64,000 nucleotides of DNA from the NCBI GenBank assembly GCA_022376925.1, contig JAIOJX010000005.1, forward strand, positions 14,412,501 to 14,476,500. Reading direction: 5' to 3'. Made by a program: the position numbers and the translations under genes. Origin of the DNA: Tragulus kanchil (taxonomy: Eukaryota; Chordata; Mammalia; Artiodactyla; Tragulidae). Positions 54,880-64,000 of the stretch are shown in pieces. The notes under the pieces are model-generated. The model ran no database searches. It was not told the origin of the DNA and saw only the letters and a list, made by a program, of their open reading frames with translations. How positions within the stretch are numbered: the first letter of the stretch is position 1; every line of letters begins with the position of its first letter.

Positions 54880-55956
54880 TCTGTCCTCTGAGATGGATGA
54901 AGGGAGGTGAGAATGAGTGATGATCCCCAGAATGGTGGGGGTGACGGGAAAGGAAGCTGAGTCGGTGGATACCTGAGATCCCCTGCCGGGAAGGAGCGGG
55001 GTTGGGCCAACAAAGCCTTTAGCTAGTCAGACCCGTGTGAGGGGGCTTGAACTTCGTGGCTGTGCAAGCTCCTTTTCATCTCAGGCTGTAAACCACCACA
55101 GCTCCCCTAGGAGCTAAAGGCTGGGGCAGACCTTGTCAGGGCACAACTCAGTCTAAACTTGGGCAACATGTGCACTGCATATTCTCTCCATTTCTAGAGT
55201 TGAAAATGGCTTTGCGGAAAAAAAAATCATACAATTATAATATGTGGACCACAGAAGAAAGAAAAGTTAGCAATGTTCTGGGAACCCTGCCCAGCTCTTT
55301 TATGATTCTGAGTAGTAAAGTTACAACATGCCACATACAGACTTGTTTGGCAGAGCATGTGCTGAAGTGTGTGTGCTTAGTCAAGGCCTCTCACTCATCT
55401 ATTTCATTTCTTGCCAGCATTCCCCATTATTAATAAAGAGCGACTGAGCCTTGTGGCAGGTTTGAGTTAGTTCTGATGTAATTGTCCATTATCTCTCTTG
55501 TAATTGCTTTCAGGCAGTTCGGATGCCTCCTTTCTATTTCCCAAGATCTGATTCTCTGCACTCTGGTTTTTGGTGAACCAAAATGCCAAGTCATTTCAGA
55601 TCAAGTTTCTTCTGCGTTTCTCCTGACTACAGAAGTGCGGACCCCTTCCACATGCAGAGAAAATCACTTAGAGATTTAACATTGATTTCATGTCTATTAA
55701 TCATGGAACAGTATCAACATTTTCCTCCAGGCAAAGGTACAAATGACACATTTTTTCCATGTGTGGTTGGTACGTGTGTATGTGCTCTAAGATTGTTTTT
55801 ATTAAAACAAAGCAAGATCTGCTTCCTGTGAGACTCAGTGTTTTTGCTATCAACTGATGGGGCTTTGTGTTTTCTATGTTACAGTCTGCCAAGTGGGTAG
55901 GAATTGGCAGGGTGGGTCCTGACTAGACTCACCTCAGCGTGTCACAGTGGTTTCAG
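54880..55956. other. Unique intergenic DNA
   Basis: No recognised repeat or gene. Small plus frames at 55170-55831 lack domain signals. Confidence 0.4.
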
Positions 55957-56243
55957 ATGAACCCAAGGACAAGGGAAGAAGAATGCTTTAGAGGATGGAA
56001 AATGACAGGGGACTGCGCTATCAACCGCAAACTGCCAAGATGATTAGTTTTAAATTACTAATATGCTGAGTGATGATCTCCCCTTGACTTTGATAGGGAT
56101 TTAATGTGCTTTAATCAACCAGGTAATCTTGATTTTTTTCAAGTGAATTCCGATGTCAAACTAAATAGGACACAAGTCTCATGAATGAGTCTTTGTCTCA
56201 GTTAGCTAGAAGCCAGCGGGTGGGTGTACGAGCTCTGCCGCCA

Positions 56244-56412
56244 CGGCAGAGTCCCTTCTGTCCTGTCCGACTCTGTGTGACCCCATGGACGGTAGCCCCC
56301 CAGGCGCCTCTGTCCATGGGATTCTCCAGGCTAGAATCCTGGAGTGGGTTGCCATGCCCTCCTCCAGGGGATCTTCCCAAACCCAGAGGTCGAACCTGCA
56401 TCTCTCATGTGT
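56244..56412 (-). mobile_element. Bov-tA SINE, minus strand (D16 copy A)
   Basis: Plus text ctgtcctgtccgactctgtg, atggacggtagccccccagg, gagtgggttgccatgccctc and gatcttcccaaacccagagg is the reverse complement of Bov-tA. The tRNA-like 5' end is truncated on the right. Confidence 0.9.
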
Positions 56413-56487
56413 CCTAGAAAGAAACTAAGCTGTAGAAGCCTAGATATTCAGAGCTAAAAAAATCTTTTGAAATCATCTTTATTTTAT

Positions 56488-56572
56488 AACCAGAAATGGA
56501 AACATAAGAAAAGTTATGCAACTGGCTAAAGGTCACACCGCTAATTACCGATAGAGTCAACACTCAGACACA
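56488..56572 (+). mobile_element. MIR SINE core (D16 copy A)
   Basis: The run aaatggaaacataagaaaag, ttatgcaactggctaaaggt and cacaccgctaattaccgata follows the MIR core (gaaactgaggc, taacttgcccaaggtcacac, agctagtaag). It is ancient and diverged. The duplicate is at 57602-57686. Confidence 0.7.
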
Positions 56573-57357
56573 TTTTGTATTTACTCCCTACTGCTTTCCA
56601 TTGTACCCTGAAGATTCGTGCTTGTCTTGCAGCGGTCGCTTCGTCTCTTTCCGTCGAGAAGTCGAGTAGTGGAGCGTGGGAGGAAGGGGAAGAGTTTACG
56701 GAAAGAAAGTCCTCAGAAGAGGACTCGGTTTCTCAGAAAGAGGTGGCTCAAATATGCTGATACAAATTTATTATCAGATTTTCACTCACTGAGGAGAAAG
56801 CCTGTGATTCTCACAATAAGAGGAGGTTACGGACTTAGAGACTTCTAAGACCCTCCAACATTTAGCACTGATGTCAGACCAGCGGCTTCCTTGAGCTCAA
56901 ACCACTAACCGCTACTGGTGCCTTCTGTCTGTCTTCTCCGCACCCCCTGCCCCCTCACGAGCCAACACCCACAGCTCATCATCTGATTATAACGGGTATG
57001 TTGCAAACAGAATTAAGATTTTCTGGGTGCCCTGAGATTCTGTTAGCATAAGACTTTTGTTCAAAACTTGATGGAACCCAAGGACAAGGGAAGAAGAATG
57101 CTTTAGAGGATGGAAAATGACAGGGACTGCGCTATCAACCGCAAACTGCCAAGATGATTAGTTTTAAATTACTAATATGCTGAGTGATGATCTCCCCTTG
57201 ACTTTGATAGGGATTTAATGTGCTTTAATCAACCAGGTAATCTTGATTTTTTTCAAGTGAATTCCGATGTCAAACTAAATAGGACACAAGTCTCATGAAT
57301 GAGTCTTTGTCTCAGTTAGCTAGAAGCCAGCGGGTGGGTGTACGAGCTCTGCCGCCA

Positions 57358-57526
57358 CGGCAGAGTCCCTTCTGTCCTGTCCGACTCTGTGTGACCCCAT
57401 GGACGGTAGCCCCCCAGGCGCCTCTGTCCATGGGATTCTCCAGGCTAGAATCCTGGAGTGGGTTGCCATGCCCTCCTCCAGGGGATCTTCCCAAACCCAG
57501 AGGTCGAACCTGCATCTCTCATGTGT
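57358..57526 (-). mobile_element. Bov-tA SINE, minus strand (D16 copy B)
   Basis: Duplicate of 56244-56412 at offset 1114. Confidence 0.9.
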
Positions 57527-57601
57527 CCTAGAAAGAAACTAAGCTGTAGAAGCCTAGATATTCAGAGCTAAAAAAATCTTTTGAAATCATCTTTATTTTA
57601 T

Positions 57602-57686
57602 AACCAGAAATGGAAACATAAGAAAAGTTATGCAACTGGCTAAAGGTCACACCGCTAATTACCGATAGAGTCAACACTCAGACACA
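57602..57686 (+). mobile_element. MIR SINE core (D16 copy B)
   Basis: Duplicate of 56488-56572 at offset 1114. Confidence 0.7.
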
Positions 57687-58172
57687 TTTTGTATTTACTC
57701 CCTACTGCTTTCCATTGTACCCTGAAGATTCGTGCTTGTCTTGCAGCGGTCGCTTCGTCTCTTTCCGTCGAGAAGTCGAGTAGTGGAGCGTGGGAGGAAG
57801 GGGAAGAGTTTGGAAAGAAAGTCCTCAGAAGAGGACTCGGTTTCTCAGAAAGAGGTGGCTCAAATATGCTGATACAAATTTATTATCAGATTTTCACTCA
57901 CTGAGGAGAAAGCCTGTGATTCTCACAATAAGAGGAGGTTACGGACTTAGAGACTTCTAAGACCCTCCAACATTTAGCACTGATGTCAGACCAGCGGCTT
58001 CCTTGAGCTCAAACCACTAACCGCTACTGGTGCCTTCTGTCTGTCTTCTCCGCACCCCCTGCCCCCTCACGAGCCAACACCCACAGCTCATCATCTGATT
58101 ATAACGGGTATGTTGCAAACAGAATTAAGATTTTCTGGGTGCCCTGAGATTCTGTTAGCATAAGACTTTTGC

Positions 58173-59183
58173 CTTGAAAAGTCTCCAGAGGAATGCTTCA
58201 GGAAAAATGCTGGTGACTTCCAAGCAACTTAGAAACTGCAGATTTTGCTTGCATTTTCAATGACCATGCTCTCTTCTATGTACACACTCATTCTCACGCA
58301 CACGGGCCAGTCTGAAGAAGATAAAACCAGGTAAGAATAGTTTATAAGGTGTTATTTAGGAAGTAGCCTTGGTCAGTGTGTGAAACCAGGGCAGGGAGTC
58401 AAACAGTTCCCAAATCAAAGGTAGGGAACACACATGGTCCAGATGTCCTTAGAAATTCAGCCTCAGGAACCAGCACCACGGACTTGAGCTAGCCTGTCCC
58501 TAGACACCCATAGGCAGGCTGCTGGAAGGAGGCAAAGAGCCTGATTCGGGCTGCAGGTGCTCAGAGCATTCATGATGCTTGAGCGCTATGCCTCACTGGT
58601 CCCCCAATCCTCTTCTTTCTCTTTATTGCAAGAATCAGACTTAAGCCACCTGGGCAGTGATTCAGAGAAAGAAGGTAGTTCAGCTATGCACCTGAGACCC
58701 AAGGTTCATTCATATAAAGGCTGTAAGCTTAGACCTTGATCTCAGACAGAGATGTTCTTCCTCTCATAAACAAACTCTCTCTTAAACTTGTTAAACAAAG
58801 TTGACATATTAACCTGTGCGAAGAACAGGAGGTTTAAAATGAGAAGTTCCAAGATCCAGATCCAATGGGAACAAAACCATAACTGGCGAGAGAACTACAG
58901 GAAGGATGTTTTTAACCTCTTTATATCTATGGGTCCAGGCCTCCAACATAATCTCTACCACAAAATTTTTTTATCTGGCCATTTCCAGACAAAACAATTC
59001 TATGTTTACAGCCCTGTCAAGGTCACACAATGCAATCATTGTAACTTCTCTGCCTGGACCTGAACACCGCTTCTATGTGGCACCACTTGCATCGTCTCCC
59101 CGCTCAAGGAATGTTCCATGGGCCAGTCAGTGGAAGCTTGTAAGAGATACCCATCTCAGAGCTTGCCCCAGACTTACTAAATC
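58173..59183. other. Unique intergenic DNA
   Basis: No recognised element. The long plus frame 58906-59421 starts here in unique DNA and then runs through the SINE at 59196; its C-terminal third is SINE translation. Confidence 0.45.
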
Positions 59184-59195
59184 AGAATCTACAGT

Positions 59196-59502
59196 CAGGG
59201 CTTTCCTGGTGATCAAGTGGGTAAAGAGTCCGCCTTGCAGTGCAGGGGGCAACGGTTCGATCCCTGGCCCAGGAAGATCCCTCGTGCCAAGGAATGGCTG
59301 GGCCGGTGTGTCCAATTACAAGCCAGTGCTCTGGAACACATGCACTCAGAGCCGGTGCTCTGCGACAACAGAGGCCTCTGTGATGGGAGGCCCACACAGG
59401 CCAAAGAATAAAGATGGATGACAATAAATAAATAAATAAAACACAATAAAAGAGGCCAAAATTTTAAAAAGAGAGACAGAGAAATAATTTAAAAAAAAAA
59501 AA
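59196..59502 (+). mobile_element. CHR-like SINE, (AAAT)n subtype
   Basis: It has agggctttcctggtgatcaa, an intact B-box-like ggttcgatccctggcccagg, ctctgcgacaacagaggcct and gatggatgacaataaataaa, then aaagaggccaaaattttaaa and an A run. The target-site duplication agaatctacagt at 59184-59195 and 59503-59514 is perfect, so it inserted relatively recently although its body has several changes. Confidence 0.92.
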
Positions 59503-59640
59503 AGAATCTACAGTTAAACAAGATCTCTCTGTAATTTGTTTTTAGAAGCATTGTACTACTAGGGTCTCAGAAAAACAGCCATGAGACTGACAGATTTCAT
59601 CACTCTTGTTCTGTTTTGGAGGTCTCTATTGAGTAAAAGC

Positions 59641-59830
59641 AGGGTTTCCCGGTGGCTCGAATGGTAAAGAATCTGCCTGCCATGCAGAAGACCTGGGTTC
59701 AATCTCCGGACCGGGAAGATCCCCTGGAGAAGGGAATGGCCACCTACTCCAGTATTCCTGCCTGGAGAATTCCACGAACAGGGGAGCCTGGGGTCGCAAA
59801 GAGTCAGACATGACTGAGCAACTAATGCCT
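59641..59830 (+). mobile_element. Bov-tA SINE
   Basis: It starts agggtttcccggtggctcga, with gggttcaatctccggaccgg, gaagatcccctggagaaggg and ggcctggggtcgcaaagagt-like 3' text (gggtcgcaaagagtcagaca), ending gactgagcaactaatgcc. A short segment of the 3' half is deleted. Confidence 0.92.
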
Positions 59831-60024
59831 TCAGAACTTTCACATGGATAAAAACAAACTAAAAAATCTGTTTGTTGTTTGGTACATACAGATAAAGCGC
59901 TTATGTGAGTCTGTTTGCTACACTTCACATATTTGGATATGTATATACATACACTGCATTTTTGTACAGAAATACATGCTCTTAGCAAGGCACTGAACAA
60001 GACTAGTTCTGCATCAAATTCTTG

Positions 60025-62187
60025 TATCACCGAGTAACTGGTCTAGAGCATCCCACTCACAAGACCGTGCCAGGCACCAGTCACACAGGATGAACAAAGC
60101 AGATGTGGTGTCTGTCCTCCCGGGATTTGCAGTCCAGTAAGAAGCTCTCATGAGAAGCTCTAGTCCCTAGAGGCCAGAGACCAAGTCTCTTACACCTCTT
60201 TGCCTTCCCCAGGGCCTTGAACTAAAACAATACAGTGAATGTTCAGTGAGCTTTGCTCCAATGCAAATCACAGCGGACTGCCTGAAAATTACCTGAATAA
60301 TATTTTGCAATTTTTCAAGCTGTTTGGACAAAACCCATCAGGAAGTGGAGAAAAAATGTAGTTTACCTTTTAATTTATTCCATTTCTCCTCCTATTATCA
60401 AACTTGAAATAGTTTATCAGGTTTTGTTTGTAACATATAACTTCCTAAATGCAGTAGAACCATGTTTCTCATCACTCATAAGTAATATTTGGTTAAATAT
60501 TACCTAAGCTGTTTCTCCATGACAGGGGGAAAAAAAGACTTCAGCAGAAAATAAAGCAATATGTTTGGTTGGAACTTGTTCTACTTTTGTTTTTTCCATA
60601 TTGGTTTCCACCTTTGTTTCAAAATGTTTGTGTTTGAGGGGAGATTTCCAGACCACAGCCTTTGGACTGAATGACAATGACTCAGTTCCCTGCCCTGTCT
60701 TATCTTTAACACTCTCCTTGCAAATTAAACAATAGAAAGATGGAAAGATATTTTGGCTCCATCAGTACAGAATGATTTGAAAACACCAGCCTGAGGGGAG
60801 AAAGTCACTGGAAATCAACGCTTAGGGAAATTATCACAGAGTTGGAAGAAAACTTGGATGAAGTCTGACCATGTGGGGAAGTGGGGGGCAGGGGCGGTGA
60901 GTGGGGACAGCACTTTGTAGAGGGGGAAAAGGAGGTCCAGAAGGAAGAAAGGTCTTGCCTAAGGTTCATCATATTTTAGGGAAACGAAAGGAAATTCTTT
61001 TAGACAGGGTTTTTGTAGAAGGTTCCCTAGTGAAAGCAATATATGGATATTCACTTTTATAACCATGTATGTATGCAAAACAAACTGGGAAGTAGGTGAT
61101 ATTTTTTATCACCGAGTAACTGGTCTAGAGCATCCCACTCACAAGCCCGTGCCAGGCACCAGTCACACAGGATGAACAAAGCAGATGTGGTGTCTGTCCT
61201 CCCGGGATTTGCAGTCCAGTAAGAAGCTCTCATGAGAAGCTCTAGTCCCTAGAGGCCAGAGACCAAGTCTCTTACACCTCTTTGCCTTCCCCAGGGCCTT
61301 GAACTAAAACAATACAGTGAATGTTCAGTGAGCTTTGCTCCAATGCAAATCACAGCGGACTGCCTGAAAATTACCTGAATAATATTTTGCAATTTTTCAA
61401 GCTGTTTGGACAAAACCCATCAGGAAGTGGAGAAAAAATGTAGTTTACCTTTTAATTTATTCCATTTCTCCTCCTATTATCAAACTTGAAATAGTTTATC
61501 AGGTTTTGTTTGTAACATATAACTTCCTAAATGCAGTAGAACCATGTTTCTCATCACTCATAAGTAATATTTGGTTAAATATTACCTAAGCTGTTTCTCC
61601 ATGACAGGGGGAAAAAAAGACTTCAGCAGAAAATAAAGCAATATGTTTGGTTGGAACTTGTTCTACTTTTGTTTTTTCCATATTGGTTTCCACCTTTGTT
61701 TCAAAATGTTTGTGTTTGAGGGGAGATTTCCAGACCACAGCCTTTGGACTGAATGACAATGACTCAGTTCCCTGCCCTGTCTTATCTTTAACACTCTCCT
61801 TGCAAATTAAACAATAGAAAGATGGAAAGATATTTTGGCTCCATCAGTACAGAATGATTTGAAAACACCAGCCTGAGGGGAGAAAGTCACTGGAAATCAA
61901 CGCTTAGGGAAATTATCACAGAGTTGGAAGAAAACTTGGATGAAGTCTGACCATGTGGGGAAGTGGGGGGCAGGGGCGGTGAGTGGGGACAGCACTTTGT
62001 AGAGGGGGAAAAGGAGGTCCAGAAGGAAGAAAGGTCTTGCCTAAGGTTCATCATATTTTAGGGAAACGAAAGGAAATTCTTTTAGACAGGGTTTTTGTAG
62101 AAGGTTCCCTAGTGAAAGCAATATATGGATATTCACTTTTATAACCATGTATGTATGCAAAACAAACTGGGAAGTAGGTGATATTTG
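60025..62187. repeat. Tandem 1.08-kb duplication D17
   Basis: Copy A is 60025-61105 and copy B is 61107-62187, constant offset 1082 with one change visible near the start (acaagaccgtg in A, acaagcccgtg in B). A ends aggtgatatttttt, where B reads aggtgatatttgtttcc and continues. No spacer. Confidence 0.96.
60270..60780. other. Unique AT-rich intergenic DNA
   Basis: Nothing recognised. Repeated at 61352-61862 by D17. Confidence 0.4.
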
Positions 62188-62199
62188 TTTCCAAGAGTC

Positions 62200-62640
62200 C
62201 AAACACCTTTCTTCTTTCATTACTTATTTTTATGTTACTCTGTTGACTTTTTTCCAACTTCCCTTGCTGATTTTTTTGGTTTGTCTACTTGTTTTATCAA
62301 TTACTGAGAGATATGTTGACGTCTCCAACCATGCCTGTGGATGTGTCTATTGTTCCTTTCAGTTCTGCCAGGTTTTGCTTCATGGGTTGTGAAGGCTGCT
62401 GTAAGGTGCATTCACATTCAGGACTACTAAGTCTTCTCCGTGACTTGATAGTTCTATCATGATGTAAAGTTCCATTTTATCCTTAATGGTTTTCTTTTCT
62501 CCAAATCTGCTCTGTCTGCTTATTAATACAGTGACACCGTTTTCTTTTGATGAGAGTGTGCATTACGTATTCATTCTCATCATTTACTTTTAACCCACCT
62601 TTATCACTGTACTCAAAGAGAGTCTCTGGTAGACAGAATA
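62200..62640 (-). mobile_element. L1 ORF2 5' part, minus strand (D18 copy A)
   Basis: Plus text gtctacttgttttatcaatt, actgagagatatgttgacgt, tgtctattgttcctttcagt and ctctggtagacagaatatag is the reverse complement of L1 ORF2. Frames are broken. The duplicate is 63284-63724. Confidence 0.8.
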
Positions 62641-62669
62641 TAGATGGGTCATGTTTTTGTTTTGTTTTT

Positions 62670-62934
62670 CAACTTTGACCTCTTTTACTCATTTTTTATT
62701 TATTTATTTATTTTCATCCATCTTTATTCTTTGGCCTCTGTGGGCCTCCCATGGCAGTGGCCTCTCTCATTGCAGAGCATCAGCTCCAGGCACATGAGCT
62801 CCAGAGTGCTGGCTCGTAGTTGGACATACCGGTCCAGCCGCTCTGTGGCACGTGAGATCTTCCCGGGTCAGGGATTGGACTGGTGCCCCCTGCACTGCAA
62901 GGCAGACTCTTTACCCATTTGGGCCCCAGGGAGA
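62670..62934 (-). mobile_element. CHR-like SINE, minus strand, (AAAT)n subtype (D18 copy A)
   Basis: Plus text gacctcttttactcattttt, tatttatttattttcatcca, tgtgggcctcccatggcagt and gactggtgccccctgcactg is the reverse complement of the 2905 body. The 5' end is altered (tttgggccccagggagacc for the usual accaccagggaagcc), and it abuts the D18 junction. Confidence 0.88.
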
Positions 62935-63283
62935 CCATGTTTTTGAAAACACCAGCCTGGGGGGAAAAAGTCACGGGAAATCAACGCTTAGGGAAATTAT
63001 CACAGAGTTGGAAGAAAACTTGGATGAAGTCTGACCATGTGGGGAAGGGGGGGGCAGGGGCGGGGAGGGGGGACAGCACTTTGTAGAGGGGGAAAAGGAG
63101 GTCCAGAAGGAAGAAAGGTCTTGCCTAAGGTTCATCATATTTTAGGGAAACGAAAGGAAATTCTTTTAGACAGGGTTTTTGTAGAAGGTTCCCTAGTGAA
63201 AGCAATATATGGATATTCACTTTTATAACCATGTATGTATGCAAAACAAACTGGGAAGTAGGTGATATTTGTTTCCAAGAGTC

Positions 63284-63724
63284 CAAACACCTTTCTTCTT
63301 TCATTACTTATTTTTATGTTACTCTGTTGATTTTTTTCCAACTTCCCTTGCTGATTTTTTTGGTTTGTCTACTTGTTTTATCAATTACTGAGAGATATGT
63401 TGACGTCTCCAACCATGCCTGTGGATGTGTCTATTGTTCCTTTCAGTTCTGCCAGGTTTTGCTTCATGGGTTGTGAAGGCTGCTGTAAGGTGCATTCACA
63501 TTCAGGACTACTAAGTCTTCTCCGTGACTTGATAGTTCTATCATGATGTAAAGTTCCATTTTATCCTTAATGGTTTTCTTTTCTCCAAATCTGCTCTGTC
63601 TGCTTATTAATACAGTGACACCGTTTTCTTTTGATGAGAGTGTGCATTACGTATTCATTCTCATCATTTACTTTTAACCCACCTTTATCACTGTACTCAA
63701 AGAGAGTCTCTGGTAGACAGAATA
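63284..63724 (-). mobile_element. L1 ORF2 5' part, minus strand (D18 copy B)
   Basis: Duplicate of 62200-62640 at offset 1084. Confidence 0.8.
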
Positions 63725-63753
63725 TAGATGGGTCATGTTTTTGTTTTGTTTTT

Positions 63754-64000
63754 CAACTTTGACCTCTTTTACTCATTTTTTATTTATTTATTTATTTTCA
63801 TCCATCTTTATTCTTTGGCCTCTGTGGGCCTCCCATGGCAGTGGCCTCTCTCATTGCAGAGCATCAGCTCCAGGCACATGAGCTCCAGAGTGCTGGCTCG
63901 TAGTTGGACATACCGGTCCAGCCGCTCTGTGGCACGTGAGATCTTCCCGGGTCAGGGATTGGACTGGTGCCCCCTGCACTGCAAGGCAGACTCTTTACCC
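63754..64000 (-). mobile_element. CHR-like SINE, minus strand, truncated by window end (D18 copy B)
   Basis: Duplicate of 62670-62934 at offset 1084; the window stops at ctttaccc, inside the SINE's tRNA-like start. Confidence 0.88.

Larger units (their letters stand above)
55957..58172. repeat. Tandem 1.11-kb duplication D16
   Basis: Copy A is 55957-57060 and copy B is 57073-58172, with about 12 bases between. Offset is about 1114, falling to 1111 to the right. Differences are gacaggggactg against gacagggactg near the left end and gagtttacggaaag against gagtttggaaag in the middle. A ends aagacttttg; B ends aagacttttg and continues ccttgaaaag. Confidence 0.95.
61858..64000. repeat. Tandem 1.08-kb duplication D18, cut by the window end
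   Basis: Copy A is 61858-62940 and copy B starts at 62942, offset 1084. The window ends about 24 bases before B would reach A's end. The first 140 bases of B have T or A changed to G and altered G-run lengths (gcctggggggaaaaagtcac for gcctgaggggagaaagtcac; ggggcggggagggggg for ggggcggtgagtgggg); the rest is identical apart from a rare base. Together with D17, 60776-61105 exists three times. Confidence 0.94.

Noticed and set aside
58906..59421. 171-codon plus frame, the longest in the window
   Set aside because: The N-terminal part is unique DNA with no motif and the C-terminal third is translation of the SINE at 59196.
7246..64000. Satellite, tandem gene cluster or segmental duplication interpretation of the 1.1-kb units
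   Set aside because: Each pair has a different sequence, only two copies, the same length, and junction-loaded errors. A satellite would share one unit and segmental duplications would vary in size.
7246..64000. CRISPR array or other prokaryotic defence system
   Set aside because: No short regularly spaced repeats, no operons or ribosome-binding sites; repeat content is that of a ruminant nuclear genome.

Overview
This window is non-coding nuclear DNA from a ruminant, most likely a pecoran (horned or antlered) ruminant. The basis is many Bov-tA tRNA-derived SINEs, a BovB-type LINE fragment, artiodactyl CHR-type SINEs, and old L1, L2 and MIR debris. I found no cellular protein-coding exon, no RNA gene and nothing microbial. 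Open frames above 60 codons are chance frames, frames across SINEs, or decayed L1 ORF2 pieces. The species cannot be fixed from the sequence alone.

The dominant structural signal is artificial-looking. From 7246 to the window end I can follow 18 head-to-tail direct duplications. Each is close to 1.08-1.17 kb, both copies are nearly identical, and they abut with 0-10 bases between them. Copy A starts at about 7246, 9208, 13411, 17371, 19441, 23013, 26222, 28026, 33133, 35228, 37171, 39955, 43899, 46915, 50498, 55957, 60025 and 61858. The two copies differ mainly near the junctions, by missing bases, homopolymer length changes and scrambled runs. The unit is unrelated to repeat content: boundaries cut SINEs, L1s, an LTR-like element and unique sequence alike. 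The simplest reading is that neighbouring contigs, or graph edges of a long-read assembly, overlapped by a fixed length of about 1.1 kb and were concatenated without removing the overlap. About 19.9 kb (31%) of the window is then surplus, and the real locus is about 44 kb.

Layout after mentally collapsing the duplications. 1-2200: old L1 with decayed ORF2 endonuclease, split by a Bov-tA. 2200-7200: unique DNA with two young CHR-like SINEs, Bov-tA pieces and an LTR-like fragment. 7200-11500: an endogenous-retrovirus-like leader and LTR on the minus strand, with no gag, pol or env. 11500-17370: BovB, Bov-tA and an old interspersed element. 17370-22040: one L1 3' half interrupted by an LTR-like element. 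22040-33150: mostly unique AT-rich DNA with L1 pieces, L2/MIR-like DNA and several SINEs. 33150-42450: Bov-tA, then one long L1 ORF2-3' end split by a young SINE and an older CHR SINE. 42450-50150: unique DNA, Bov-tA and a SINE nested in Bov-tA. 50150-54290: L1 on the minus strand. 54290-64000: CHR SINEs, MIR, Bov-tA, unique DNA and an L1/SINE block cut by the window end.

The most interesting genuine biology is a recently active tRNA-type SINE. It has perfect target-site duplications, a GC-rich body containing an NRF1-like core, and an unusual C-rich 3' end. It does not read to me like the familiar cattle SINEs.
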